64,000 nucleotides of DNA from Adiantum capillus-veneris (Eukaryota > Streptophyta > Polypodiopsida > Polypodiales > Pteridaceae). Positions 23,391-35,932 of the stretch are shown piece after piece (the stretch's first letter is position 1; each line of letters starts with the position of its first letter). Position numbers and translations under genes: made by a program. The stretch covers positions 99,729,963 through 99,793,962 of the forward strand of contig CM043945.1 in the NCBI GenBank assembly GCA_014529385.2. Direction: 5' to 3'. A model generated the notes under the pieces. It searched no databases. It was not told the DNA's origin and saw nothing but the letters and a program-made list of their open reading frames with translations.

Positions 23391-26300
23391 TTTACATGGG
23401 GGTTTGGTTCCAAGGTCCACCACTTGTCCAAGCTAACTCTATTGAAACATAGAGAGAAGCAAAGGTCCACCCCTTGTCTAAGCTAGGGTCCATTGAAACA
23501 TGGAGAGAAGGATGCTCCACCATTTGTCCAAGGTAGGCTCCATTGAAACATGAGGAGAATCAAGGTGCACCATGTCTCCAAGATGCTAGGCTCCATCGAA
23601 AAACATTAAACCCACGATATGTCATAGATGAGGGGTTTACATTCAAGGTCCAACACTTGTCCAAGCTATTATTGGTAGTAGCCTGAGTGGTTTGGTCTCA
23701 AGATTCACCACTTTTCCACTCTATGTCATTATATTAAGAATATGCGCGTGTTAAGGTCCACCACTTGTCCAACCTATAAGGCTACATCTTAAAGGTTATT
23801 CTTTATTACCACTTGGAGTGACCATGATAGGTTTTACATGGGGGTTTGGTTCCAAGGTCCACCACTTGTCCAAGCTAACTCTATTGAACCATAGGGAGAA
23901 ACAAAGGTCCACCACTTGTCCAAGCTAGGGTCCGTTGAAACATGGAGAGAAGGATGCTCCACCATTTGTCCAAGATAGGCTCCATTGAAACATGAGGAGA
24001 AGCAAGGTGCACCATGTCTCCAAGATGCTAGGCTCCATCGAAAAACATTAAACCCACGATATGTCGTAGATGAGGGGTTACATTCAAGGTCCACCACTTG
24101 TCCAAGCTATTATTGCTAGTAGCCTGAGTGGTTTGGTCTCAAGATTCACCACTTTTCCACTCTATGTCATTATATTAAGAATATGCGGTGTTAAGGTCCA
24201 CCACTTGTCCAACCTATAAGGCTACATCTTAAAGGTTATTCTTTATTACCACTTGGAGTGACCATGATAGGTTTTACATGGGGGTTTGGTTCCAAGGTCC
24301 ACCACTTGTCCAAGCTAACTCTATTGAAACATAGAGAGAAACAAAGGTCCACCACTTGTCCAAGCTAGGGTCCATTGAAACATGGAGAGAAGGATGCTCC
24401 ACCATTTGTCCAAGATAGGCTCCATTGAAACATGACGAGAAGCAAGCTGCACCATGTCTCCAAGATGCTAGGCTCCATCGAAATACATTAAACCCACGAT
24501 ATTTCGTAGATGAGGGGTTTACATTCAAGGTCCACCACTTGTCCAAGCTATTATTGCTAGTAGCCTGAGTGGTTTGGTCTCAAGATTCACCACTTTTATT
24601 AAGAATATGTGGGTGTTAATGTCCACCACTTGTCCAACCTATAAGGCTACATCTTAAAGGTTATTCTTTCTTACTACTTGGAGTGACCATGATAGGTTTT
24701 ACATGGGGGTTTGGTTCCAAGGTCCACCACTTGTCCAAGCTAACTCTATTGAAACGTAGAGAGAAGCAAAGGTCCACCACTTGTCGAAGCTAGGGTCCAT
24801 TGAAATATGGAGAGAAGGATGCTCCACCATTTGTCCAAGATAGGCTCCATTGAAACATGACGAGAAGCAAGCTGCACCATGTCTCCAAGATGCTAGGCTC
24901 CATCGAAAAACATTAAAACCACGATATGTCGTAGATGAGGGGTGTACATTCAAGGTCGACCACTTGTCCAAGCTATTATTTCTAGTATCCTGAGTGGTTT
25001 GGTCTCAAGATTCACCACTTTTTCACTCTATGTCATTATATTAAGAATATGCGCGTGTGAAGGTCCACCACTTGTCCAACCTATAAGGCTACATCTTAAA
25101 GGTTATTCTTTATTACCACTTGGAGTGACCATGATAGGTTTTACATGGGGGTTTGCTTCCAAGGTCCACCACTTGTCCAAGCTAACTCTATTGAAACATA
25201 GAGAGAAACAAAGGTCCACCACTTGTCCAAGCTAGGGTCCATTGAAACATGGAGAGAAGGATGCTCCACCATTTGTCCAAGATAGGCTCCATTGAAACAT
25301 GACGAGAAGCAAGCTGCACCATGTCTCCAAGATGCTAGGCTCCATCGAAATACATTAAACCCACGATATTTCGTAGATGAGGGGTTTACATTCAAGGTCC
25401 ACCACTTGTCCAAGCTATTATTGCTAGTAGCCTGAGTGGTTTGGTCTCAAGATTCACCACTTTTATTAAGAATATGTGGGTGTTAAGGTCCACCACTTGT
25501 CCAACCTATAAGGCTACATCTTAAAGGTTATTCTTTCTTACTACTTGGAGTGACCATGATAGGTTTTACATGGGGGTTTGGTTCCAAGGTCCACCACTTG
25601 TCCAAGCTAACTCTATTGAAACATAGAGAGAAGCAAAGGTCCACCACTTGTCCAAGCTAGGGTCCATTGAAACATGGAGAGAAGGATGCTCCACCATTTG
25701 TCCAAGATAGGCTCCATTGAAACATGACGAGAAGCAAGCTGCACCATGTCTCCAAGATGCTAGGCTCCATCGAAATACATTAAACCCACGATATTTCGTA
25801 GATGAGGGGTTTACATTCAAGGTCCACCACTTGTCCAAGCTATTATTGCTAGTAGCCTGAGTGGTTTGGTCTCAAGATTCACCACTTTTATTAAGAATAT
25901 GTGGGTGTTAAGGTCCACCACTTGTCCAACCTATAAGGCTACATCTTAAAGGTTATTCTTTCTTACTACTTGGAGTGACCATGATAGGTTTTACATGGGG
26001 GTTTGGTTCCAAGGTCCACCACTTGTCCAAGCTAACTCTATTGAAACATAGAGAGAAGCAAAGGTCCACCCCTTGTCTAAGCTAGGGTCCATTGAAACAT
26101 GGAGAGAAGGATGCTCCACCATTTGTCCAAGGTAGGCTCCATTGAAACATGAGGAGAAGCAAGGTGCACCATGTCTCCAAGATGCTAGGCTCCATTGAAA
26201 AACATTAAACCCACGATATGTCGTAGATGAGGGGTTTACATTCAAGGTCCACCACTTGTCCAAGCTATTATTGCTAGTAGCCTGAGTGGTTTGGTCTCAA

Positions 26301-29300
26301 GATTCACCACTTTTCCACTCTATGTCATTATATTAAGAATATGCGCGTGTTAAGGTCCACCACTTGTCCAACCTATAAGGCTACATCTTAAAGGTTATTC
26401 TTTATTACCACTTGGAGTGACCATGATAGGTTTTACATGGGGGTTTGGTTCCAAGGTCCACCACTTGTCCAAGCTAACTCTATTGAAACATAGAGAGAAA
26501 CAAAGGTCCACCACTTGTCCAAGCTAGGGTCCATTGAAACATGGAGAGAAGGATGCTCCACCATTTGTCCAAGATAGGCTCCATTGAAACATGACGAGAA
26601 GCAAGCTGCACCATGTCTCCAAGATGCTACGCTCCATCGAAATACATTAAACCCACGATATTTCGTAGATGAGGGGTTTACATTCAAGGTCCACCACTTG
26701 TCCAAGCTATTATTGCTAGTAGCCTGAGTGGTTTGGTCTCAAGATTCACCACTTTTATTAAGAATATGTGGGTGTTAATGTCCACCACTTGTCCAACCTA
26801 TAAGGCTACATCTTAAAGGTTATTCTTTCTTACTACTTGGAGTGTCCATGATAGGTTTTACATGGGGGTTTGGTTCCAAGGTCCACCACTTGTCCAAGCT
26901 AACTCTATTGAAACATAGAGAGAAGCAAAGGTCCACCACTTGTCCAAGCTAGGGTCCATTGAATCATGGAGAGAAGGATGCTCCACCATTTGTCCAAGAT
27001 AGGCTCCATTGAAACATGACGAGAAGCAAGCTGCACCATGTCTCCAAGATGCTAGGCTCCATCGAAATACATTAAACCCACGATATTTCGTAGATGAGGG
27101 GTTTACATTCAAGGTCCACCACCTGTCCAAGCTATTATTGCTAGTAGCTTGAGTGGTTTGGTCTCAGGATTAACTACTTTTTTTAAGAATATGTGGGTGT
27201 TAAGGTCCACCACTTGTCCAACCTATAAGGCTACATCTTAAAGGTTATTCTTTCTTACTACTTGGAGCGACCATGATAGGTTTTACATGGGGGTTTGGTT
27301 CCAAGGTCCACCACTTGTCCAAGCTAACTCTATTGAAACATAGAGAGAAGAAAAGGTCCACCCCTTGTCTAAGCTAGGGTCCATTGAAACATGGACAGAA
27401 GGATGCTCCACCATTTGTCCAAGGTAGGCTCCATTGAAACATGAGGAGAAGCAAGGTGCACCATGTCTCCAAGATTCTAATCTCCATCGAAAAACATTAA
27501 ACCCACGATATGTCGTAGATGAGGGGTGTACATTCAAGGTCCAACACTTGTCCAAGCTATTATTTCTAGTAGCGTGAGTGGTTTGGTCTCAAGATTCACC
27601 ACTTTTCCACTCTGTCATTATATTAAGAATATGCGCGTGTGAAGGTCCACCACTTGTCCAACCTATAAGGCTACATCTTAAAGGTTATTCTTTATTACCA
27701 CTTGGAGTGACCATGATAGGTTTTACATGGGGGTTTGCTTCCAAGGTCCACCACTTGTCCAAGCTAACTCTATTGAAACATAGAGAGAAACAAAGGTCCA
27801 CCACTTGTCCAAGCTAGGGTCCATTGAAACATGGAGAGAAGTATGCTCCACCATTTGTCCAAGATAGGCTCCATTGAAACATGATGAGAAGCAAGCTGCA
27901 CCATGTCTCCAAGATCCTATGCTCCATCGAAATACATTAAACCCACGATATTTCGTAGATGAGGGGTTTACATTCAAGGTCCACCACTTGTCCAAGCTAT
28001 TATTGCTACTAGCCTGAGTGGTTTGGTCTCAAGATTCACCACTTTTATTAAAAATATGTGGGTGTTAAGGTCCACCACTTGTCCAACCTATAAGGCTACA
28101 TCTTAAAGGTTATTCTTTCTTACTACTTGGAGTGACCATGATATGTTTTACATGGGGGTTTGGTTCCAAGGTCCACCACTTGTCCAAGCTAGCTCTATTA
28201 AAACATAGAGAGAAGCGAAGGTCCACCCCTTGTCTAAGCTAGGGTCCATTGAAACATGAAGAGAAGGATGCTCCACCATTTGTCCAAGGTAGGCTCCGTT
28301 GAAACATGAGGAGAATCAAGGTGCACCATGTCTCCAAGATGCTAGGCTCCATCTAAAAACATTAAACCACGATATGTCGTAGATGAGGGGTTTACATTCA
28401 AGGTCCACACTTGTCCAAGCTATTTTTGGTAGTAGCCTGAGTGCTTTGGTCTCAAGGTTCACCACTTTTCCACTCTATGTCATTATATTAAGAATATGGG
28501 CGTGTTAAGGTCCACCACTTGTCCAACCTATAAGGCTACATCTTAAAGGTTATTCTTTATTACCACTTGGAGTGACCCTGATAGGTTTTACATGGGGGTT
28601 TGCTTCCAAGGTCCACCACTTGTCCAAGCTAACTCTATTGAAACATAGAGAGAAACAAAGGTCCACCACTTGTCGAAGCTAGGGTCCATTGAAATATGGA
28701 GAGAAGGATGCTCCACCATTTGTCCAAGATAGGCTCCATTGAAACATGACGAGAAGCAAGCTGCACCATGTCTCCAAGATGCTAGGCTCCATCGAAATAC
28801 ATTAAACCCACGATATTTCGTAGATGAGGGGTTTACATTCAAGGTCCACCACTTGTCCAAGCTATTATTGCTAGTAGCCTGAGTGGTTTGGTCTCAAGAT
28901 TCACCACCTTTATTAAAATATGTGGGTGTTAAGGTCTACCACTTGTCCAACCTATAAGGCTACATCTTAAAGGTTATTCTTTCTTACTACTTGGAGTGAC
29001 CATGATAGGTTTTACATGGGGGTTTGGTTCCAAGGTCCACCACTTGTCCAAGCTAACTCTATTGAAACAAAGAGAGAAGCGAAGGTCCACCCCTTGTCTA
29101 AGCTAGGGTCCATTGAGACATGGAGAGAAGGATGCTCCACCATTTGTCCAAGGTAGGCTCCATTGAAACATGAGGAGAAGCAAGGTGCACCATGTCTCCA
29201 AGATGCTAGGCTCCATCGAAAAACATTAAACCCACGATATGTTGTTGATGAGGGGTGTACATTCAAGGTCCACCACTTGTCCAAGCTATTATTGCTAGTA

Positions 29301-31550
29301 GCCTGAGTGGTTTGGTCTCAAGATTCACCACTTTTCCACTCTATGTCATTATATTAAGAATATGCGCGTGTTAAGGTCCACCACTTGTCCAACCTATAAG
29401 GCTACATCTTAAAGGTTATTCTTTATTACCACTTGGAGTGACCATGATAGGTTTTACATGGGGGTTTGGTTCCAAGGTCCACCACTTGTCCAAGCTAACT
29501 CTATTGAAACATAGAGAGAAACAAAGGTCCACCACTTGTCCAAGCTAGGGTCCATTGAAACATGGAGAGAAGGATGCTCCACCATTTGTCCAAGATAGGC
29601 TCCATTGAAACATGACGAGAAGCAAGCTGCACCATGTCTCCAAGATGCTAGGCTCCATCGAAATACATTAAACCCACGATATTTCGTAGATGAGGGGTTT
29701 ACATTCAAGGTCCACCACTTGTCCAAGCTATTATTGCTAGTAGCCTGAGTGGTTTGGTCTCAAGATTCACCACTTTATTAAGAATATGTGGGTGTTAAGG
29801 TCCACCACTTGTCCAACCTATAAGGCTACATCTTAAAGGTTATTCTTTCTTACTACTTGGAGTGACCATGATAGGTTTTACATGGGGGTTTGGTTCCAAG
29901 GTCCACCACTTGTCCAAGCTAACTCTATTGAAACATAGAGAGAAGCAAAGGTCCACCCCTTGTCTAAGCTAGGGTCCATTGAAACATGGAGAGAAGGATG
30001 CTCCACCATTTGTCCAAGGTAGGCTCCATTGAAACATGAGGAGAAGCAAGGTGCACCATGTCTCCAAGATGCTAGGCTCCATCGAAAAACATTAAACCCA
30101 CGATATGTTGTAGATGAGGGGTGTACATTCAAGGTCCACCACTTGTCCAAGCTATTATTGCTAGTAGCCTGAGTGGTTTGGTCTCAAGATTCACCACTTT
30201 TCCACTCTATGTCATTATATTAAGAATATGCGCGTGTTAAGGTCCACCACTTGTCCAACCTATAAGGCTACATCTTAAAGGTTATTCTTTATTACCACTT
30301 GGAGTGACCATGATAGGTTTTACATGGGGGTCTGGTTCCAAGGTCCACCACTTGTCCAAGCTAACTCTATTGAAACATAGAGAGAAACAAAGGTCCACCA
30401 CTTGTCCAAGCTAGGGTCCATTGAAACATGGAGAGAAGGATGCTCCACCATTTGTCCAAGATAGGATCCATTGAAACATGACGAGAAGCAAGCTGCACCA
30501 TGTCTCCAAGATGCTACGCTCCATCGAAATACATTAAACCCACGATATTTCGTAGATGAGGGGTTTACATTCAAGGTCCACCACTTGTCCAAGCTATTAT
30601 TGCTAGTAGCCTGAGTGGTTTGGTCTCAAGATTCACCACTTTTATTAAGAATATGTGGGTGTTAAGGTCCACCACTTGTCCAACCTATAAGGCTACATCT
30701 TAAAGGTTATTCTTTCTTACTACTTGGAGTGACCATGATAGGTTTTACATGGGGGTTTGGTTCCAAGGTCCACCACTTGTCGAAGCTAACTCTAATGAAA
30801 CATAGAGAGAAGCAAAGGTCCACCCCTTGTCTAAGCTAGGGTCCATTGAAACATGGAGAGAAGGATGCTCCACCATTTGTCCAAGGTAGGCTCCATTGAA
30901 ACATGAGGAGAAGCAAGGTGCACCATGTCTCCAAGATGCTAGGCTCCATTGAAAAACATTAAACCCACGATATGTCGTAGATGAGGGGTTTACATTCAAG
31001 GTCCACCACTTGTCCAAGCGATTATTGCTAGTAGCCTGAGTGGTTTGGTCTCAAGATTCACCATTTTTCCACTCTATGTCATTATATTAAGAATATGCAC
31101 GTGTTAAGGTCCACCACTTGTCCAACCTATAAGGCTACATCTTAAAGGTTATACTTTATTACCATTTGGAGTGACCATGATAGGTTTTACATGGGGGTTT
31201 GGTTCCAAGGTCCACCACTTGTCCAAGCTAACTCTATTGAATCATAGAGAGAAGCAAAGGTCCACCACTTTTCTAAGCTAGGCTCCATTGAAACATGGAG
31301 AGAAGGATGCTCCACCATTTGTCGAAGCTAACTCTATTGAAACATGGGGGGTTTACGTTCAAGGTCCACCACTTGTCCAAGCTATTAGTGCTAGTAGCAT
31401 GAGTGGTTTTGTCTCAAGATTCACCACTTTTTCACTCTATGTCATTATATTAAGAATATTAGGGTGTTAAGGTCCACCACTTGTCCAACCTATAAGGCTA
31501 TATCTTAAAGGTTATTCTTTCTCACCACTTGGAGTGACCATGATAGGTTT
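23391..31550 (-). repeat. Satellite array D2, homogenised 425/442-bp units with higher-order pattern
   Basis: At least 17 near-identical units run head to tail, with starts spaced 424-425 or 440-442 bases apart. The two lengths differ by a 17-base stretch (a CCACTCTATGTCATTA segment present or absent before TTAAGAATATG). The order is 425,442,425,425,442,425,425,440,425,440,424,442,424,442,425, so units form higher-order sets of about 1,292 bases and then about 866 bases. Inside each unit the core GGTCCACCACTTGTCCAA recurs about 50 bases apart. Sequence-level variants (CCCTTGTC versus CACTTGTC; GACGAG versus GAGGAG) also follow unit type. The core is sense with respect to the minus-strand ParB-like gene. 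Confidence 0.95.
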
Positions 31551-32110
31551 TAAATGGGGGTTTGGTTCCAAGGTCCGCCACTTGTCCAAGCTAGGGTCCA
31601 TTGAAACATGGAGAGAAGGATGCTCCACCATTTGTCCAAGATAGGCTCCATTGAAACATGAAGAGAAGCAAGATGCACGATGTCTCCAAGATGCTAGGCT
31701 CCATCGAAATACCTTAAACCCATGATATTTCGTAGATGGGGGGTTTACTTTCAAGGTCCACCACTTGTCCAAGCTATTATCGCTAGTAGCATGGTTTGGT
31801 CTCAAGATTCACCAGTTTCCACTCTATGTCATTATATGAAGAATATCTGGGTGTTAAGGTCCACCACTTGTCCAACCTATAAGGCTATATTCTAAATGAT
31901 ATTTTTTTTGTCCACTTGGAATGTGCATGATATGTTTTACATGGGGTTTTGTTCCAAGGTCCACCACTTGTCCAAGCTAGATCTATTACATATATATTAT
32001 ACATACAATATTCAACTAGATTCCCTACCTATCATGTCCAGTAGCATGGATGCTCTAGCTTGAAGGTCCACCACTTGTCCAACCTATACTCTCTTATGTA
32101 AGGGAGATCT
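31551..32110 (-). repeat. Satellite array D3, degenerate right edge
   Basis: Diverged units of the same family fade out here. The last clear core lies at about 32,071-32,090. The sequence changes abruptly to AT-rich DNA at about 32,100. Confidence 0.8.
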
Positions 32111-32119
32111 CGCTATAAA

Positions 32120-32215
32120 TTCAAAACCTTCCCGCCTAAATTGAAAATATCCCTCCCAAATCTTAAATATCCCGCCTAAATTTTAAACTATCCCGCCCAA
32201 ATTTTAAAATTCAAA
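32120..32215. promoter_or_regulatory. Four phased TCCCGCC-type boxes (possible E2F-like sites)
   Basis: Three TCCCGCC boxes (near 32,130, 32,170 and 32,191) and one TCCCTCC variant (near 32,150) are spaced 20-21 bases apart in AAATTTTAAA-type DNA. TTCCCGCC resembles the E2F/DP consensus TTTSSCGC. The position, between a minus-strand and a plus-strand gene region, would suit a shared promoter. It could equally be a short tandem repeat without function. Confidence 0.3.
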
Positions 32216-33000
32216 CTTTTTTATAAAAATTTAAATTTTACTACTTAAATTTAAAATATTCCACGCGAAATTGATTTTAAATTCAAGTTTACCACAAAAA
32301 GATATCATTATACCACCTAAATTCAAATATGCAAACCTCAAATCATTATATTGTACATAAATTCAAACAAATTCAAATTAACAAGCCTAAACTGATATTA
32401 GTTTGCATAGATATGAATTTATCACACCTAAATTATGTCACCATGTTAGAGAGAGTGGTTAGAGAATTTGAACAAGGTCCACCACTTGTCCAACCTAGAT
32501 ACCAAGAAGGATTGAGTGTACAAGGTATTGTTTGGAGGTCCTTATAGTCCATTGGTCTCATGGTCCACCACTTGTGGTAAGGGTCACCAAAAAGTGTATA
32601 TATTCATCCAAAGAAATACACGTATTTTTGGTCTACATGTCCTAGTTTAAACCATTTATGTCCATTAGGTGTATCACTAAACAACACTACTATTTTTGAG
32701 AAACAGAAGTTACAATCATATCTACAAATGGATTAGAGGAAAATCTGCTCAGCATACATCCAGAACTCGCTACAAGAATCGACTTTAACAGATCACGCAA
32801 GTAAGTCTTCCATTCAATTTTACTAGTATTACAATGTGTTAGTTATTTGTGATATTTATGTATGTATATATACTATGTGTGCATATCGTAATTAAGTGTA
32901 ATTGTGTATCTGCATTATGTATGAGTACTACAATGAAATAACACAAATATACATACATACACATAGATAACACAGACGCACACATACATGAGCATGTATT
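32216..33000. other. AT-rich sequence, no gene seen
   Basis: It contains many AAATTCAAA-type words and one isolated satellite core (near 32,475). Two more partial cores occur near 32,560. First exons of the flanking divergent genes might lie here but I cannot identify them. Confidence 0.4.
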
Positions 33001-33026
33001 TTCAAGAGAGAGATAGCAAGATACAG

Positions 33027-33058
<32 letters not shown>

Positions 33059-33480
33059 ATAAATACCTGTTTTTTAGAGAGAGGAGAGAGAAAGATAATA
33101 GATTTCACTGTGTTTATGTATGTGGAAGAGAGGAAGACGATGTATGGGAATATGTGCACGTATTTTCAAGAGAGAGACAACAAGATAACAGATTTCATTG
33201 TGGTTATGTATATGGAAGTGAGGAAGACGATGTGTGGGAATATGTGCATGTATTTTCAAGAGAGAGACAGCAAGATAACAGATTTCACTGTGGTTATGTA
33301 TGTGGAAGAGAGGAAGACGATGTGTGGGAATATGTGTATGTGTGCGGGGATACTTTTAAACTATGTATCTCTGTCTTTTGACGAGAGAGTGTGTGTGCAA
33401 GAAGAGTTACAGAGAACCATCTTCTCTATATGGAGAAAGACAGAGAGTGAGAGAGAGAGAAATACCTGTTTTTTCTCTAT
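33001..33480 (+). repeat. GATA/GA microsatellite and 90-bp tandem repeat
   Basis: A GATA then GA run at about 33,027-33,060 is followed by about 2.7 copies of a 90-base unit. The markers GATTTCACTG/GATTTCATTG fall at 33,101, 33,191 and 33,281. Because 90 is divisible by three, the unit stays open and gives a spurious repeated peptide. The word AAATACCTGTTTTTT occurs on both sides (33,061 and about 33,460). Confidence 0.85.
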
Positions 33481-34260
33481 TCGTGAGGTGTGCAATGTCT
33501 CCTGAGAAGACTGCCCGATCCTGCCCTTCTGGAAAGCGTTGTGTACGCTGCTGTTTCTTTATCTTGTGCGCGAACTTTCAATCCTGTGCACTCCACCTGT
33601 GTGTTGTGTACGATGCCGAGCTTGCTCCTCTACGCGCGCGTATACTCCAACTGTGTGCGATCCGTGTGCGCTTTCTGTGTGTTTGCTGCTCGCCTGCTTT
33701 CTCTGTGTGCGTTTCTCGTGCGCTCTCTGTGTGCCTAATCTTGATAGGGTTTATTAGAATGCCACGTATGATACAAGTCCATGTTTTATCACAGGATTAA
33801 AAAAAACAAAAGCAATATAAAAAATTAACCAATTCACACGGCCAAAATTAAAGAAATCATGGTTGAAAATATGAAAAACATGCGTAACTCTATACTAGGA
33901 ATTCACTTAAAAATAAATAAATCTTTGGGCGCTGCCCCTTGACCCCGCCCAGAACAATATCCCAAAATCAACCTCCCAAGCCCCGCCATCGAGAGCGCTA
34001 TATTCCACATCCCCATCAAGAGCGCTACCCCCAAACCTCACGTGGAAGCGCTGCCTTGTCACCCCATTGTGGCATTGCCCTAAGACCCCGCATCTGGAGT
34101 GCTAAATGGGAACATTCTTCATTAGTGAAATTTTGAACATAAATTATATTAGCATATACTTAAATATAATACAAATATTAACATATTAGCTATACTACTA
34201 ATTTACTATAGCAGTTCTAGATTATGTCCCATACTATATTTAAGGTGCCAAAGGTTTGGC
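33481..34260. other. GC-rich then AT-rich unassigned sequence
   Basis: 33,500-33,740 is unusually rich in CpG and GTGTGCG words and is open for 145 codons, but its Cys-rich translation looks random. 33,920-34,110 repeats GAGCGCT and CCCCGCC words. No gene is supported. Confidence 0.4.
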
Positions 34261-35930
34261 CTTATGGTCCTAGATTTAGCCAAGTGGTCAACACATATAG
34301 GACCAAGTGCACACTGTGCCACAAAAGTTGGCCACCACTTCACTTGCCAAAGTTTAGGCCACATGGTCAATCCTAACTTTCCAATGTTCTTATTATGTCA
34401 CCTTTTGCCTCGTGGAAAACCTAGGCTTGTTTTCACATACTCAGGCACTTCAAGTCACAATAAATTGTCATTACTCTTCGACAACCCTTTTGTTCAAGTC
34501 TTTGAAAAAACATTGTTTAAGGCCACCCTAAACCATTTTCATTTAGGGGTGTCTAAAACTAGCTTTTTGGCAATTCGAGAAGAAAATGGTCAAAGTTTTA
34601 TACTTAGTTTTAACCACTTGACCAATTCAAATATTGGAAAGCAAGGTCTTGTAATACTTTTCTTTGGACATCACACATTAAAACTAGGTCCCTCACTTGT
34701 CCAAGCTATGCTCTAATACAATAAAGGGCTTTTGGTTTCAAGATGCACCACTTTTCCAACCTTGATTCCGTTAAAGAAGCTAGCTCTACTTAGACATTTA
34801 ATAGCAAGGTCTTGCAGCAGTTCAGATTGAACATTTTCCATGGCAGCTAGGTCCACCACTTATCCAAGCTATGCTCTAATAGAGTAAGGGGGTTTTGGTT
34901 TCAAGATCCACCACTTGTCCAAACTTGATTTGGGAAGCAAGGTCCTATAATAGTTTGCTTTGGACATTCACCATTACAACTAAGTCCACCACTTCTCCAA
35001 GCTATGTTCTAATACACTAAGGAGGTTTTGGTTTCAAGGAGAACCACTTGTACGACTCTGTTTTTGGAAGTAAGGTCTTTACATAGTTCACCTTGGACCT
35101 TGGACATTGGATACTACAACTAAGCCCACCACTTGTCCAAGATATCCTCTATATATAGCCAAAGGGTTTGGGTTTCAAGATTCACCACTTTTCCAACCTT
35201 TCTTCCATTAAACAAAGGAGGGGCTTTATAACTAGGTCCACCACTTGTCCAAGCTATGCTCTGATATAGAAAGGGGATTTTGGTTTCAAGGTCCACCACG
35301 TGTTCAACCTTGCGAGACTCAAGGGATACTTGGACATTGGAAAGCATAGTCCTATAGTAGTTGATAGGTGGCAGTGGGTATTAAAACTAGGTCCAACCTA
35401 TGCTCTTATATAGCAAAGAGGCTTTGGTTTCAAGGTCCACCACTTGTCCAACCTTACTTCCATTAAAGAAATGAGGGGCTACGTAAACATTGGCAAGCAA
35501 GGTAGCAAAGTCCTAAGGTATTTCACCTTGGATATTGGGCATTATAACTAGGTCCACCACTTGTCCAAGCTATGCTCTGATATAGAAAGGGGATTTTTGT
35601 TTCAAGGTCCACCACGTGTTCAACCTTGAAAGACTCAAGGGATACTTGGACATTGGAAAGCATAGTCCTATAGTAGTTGATAGGTGGAAGTGGGTATTAC
35701 AACTAGGTCCACCACTTGGCCAACCTATGCTCTCATATAGCAAAGAGGCTTTGGTTTCAAGGTCCACCACTTGTCCAACCTTGCTTCCATTAATATAGCA
35801 AGGAGGATTTGGTCTCAAGGTTCACCACTTGTCCAACCTATGCAAACCTTTTTCATGTTGTAGCATGATTTTTGGTTTGAAGAGTATTTTTCTATAACTA
35901 TGGATTTAACAATGTAATCTTTTTACTTAC
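34261..35930 (-). repeat. Satellite array E with 316-bp tandem duplication
   Basis: Diverged GGTCCACCACTTGTCCAAGC cores alternate with CTATGCTCTAATA and TTTTGGTTTCAAG words. A segment including GAAAGGGGATTTT and CACCACGTGTTCAACCTT is repeated 316 bases apart (35,261 and 35,577). The core orientation is the same as arrays C and D, but antisense to the plus-strand gene that starts at 35,933. The array ends about 70 bases before that gene's splice acceptor. Confidence 0.85.
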
Positions 35931-35932
35931 AG

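Noticed and set aside
23834-31017. About 90-codon minus-strand reading frames, one per satellite unit, with similar peptides (DKWWT, AWTSGGP, LGQMVEH)
   Set aside because: The core has no stop in any of three frames, and the 50-base sub-period shifts the frame each time, so long open frames are expected without selection. Changes between units are often amino-acid changing. I see no start context, domain or splice evidence.
19310-32110. CRISPR-like appearance: a short conserved core with about 30-base spacers
   Set aside because: The spacers are themselves repeated, units are 425/442 bp, cores diverge, and the DNA is eukaryotic. It is a satellite.
33363-33800. 145-codon Cys-rich frame
   Set aside because: It arises from GTGTGC-rich low-complexity DNA; overlapping frames look similar and there is no domain or splice support.
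34264-34716. 150-codon plus-strand frame
   Set aside because: It overlaps degenerate satellite-like sequence and shows no recognisable domain or splice signals. I treat it as chance.
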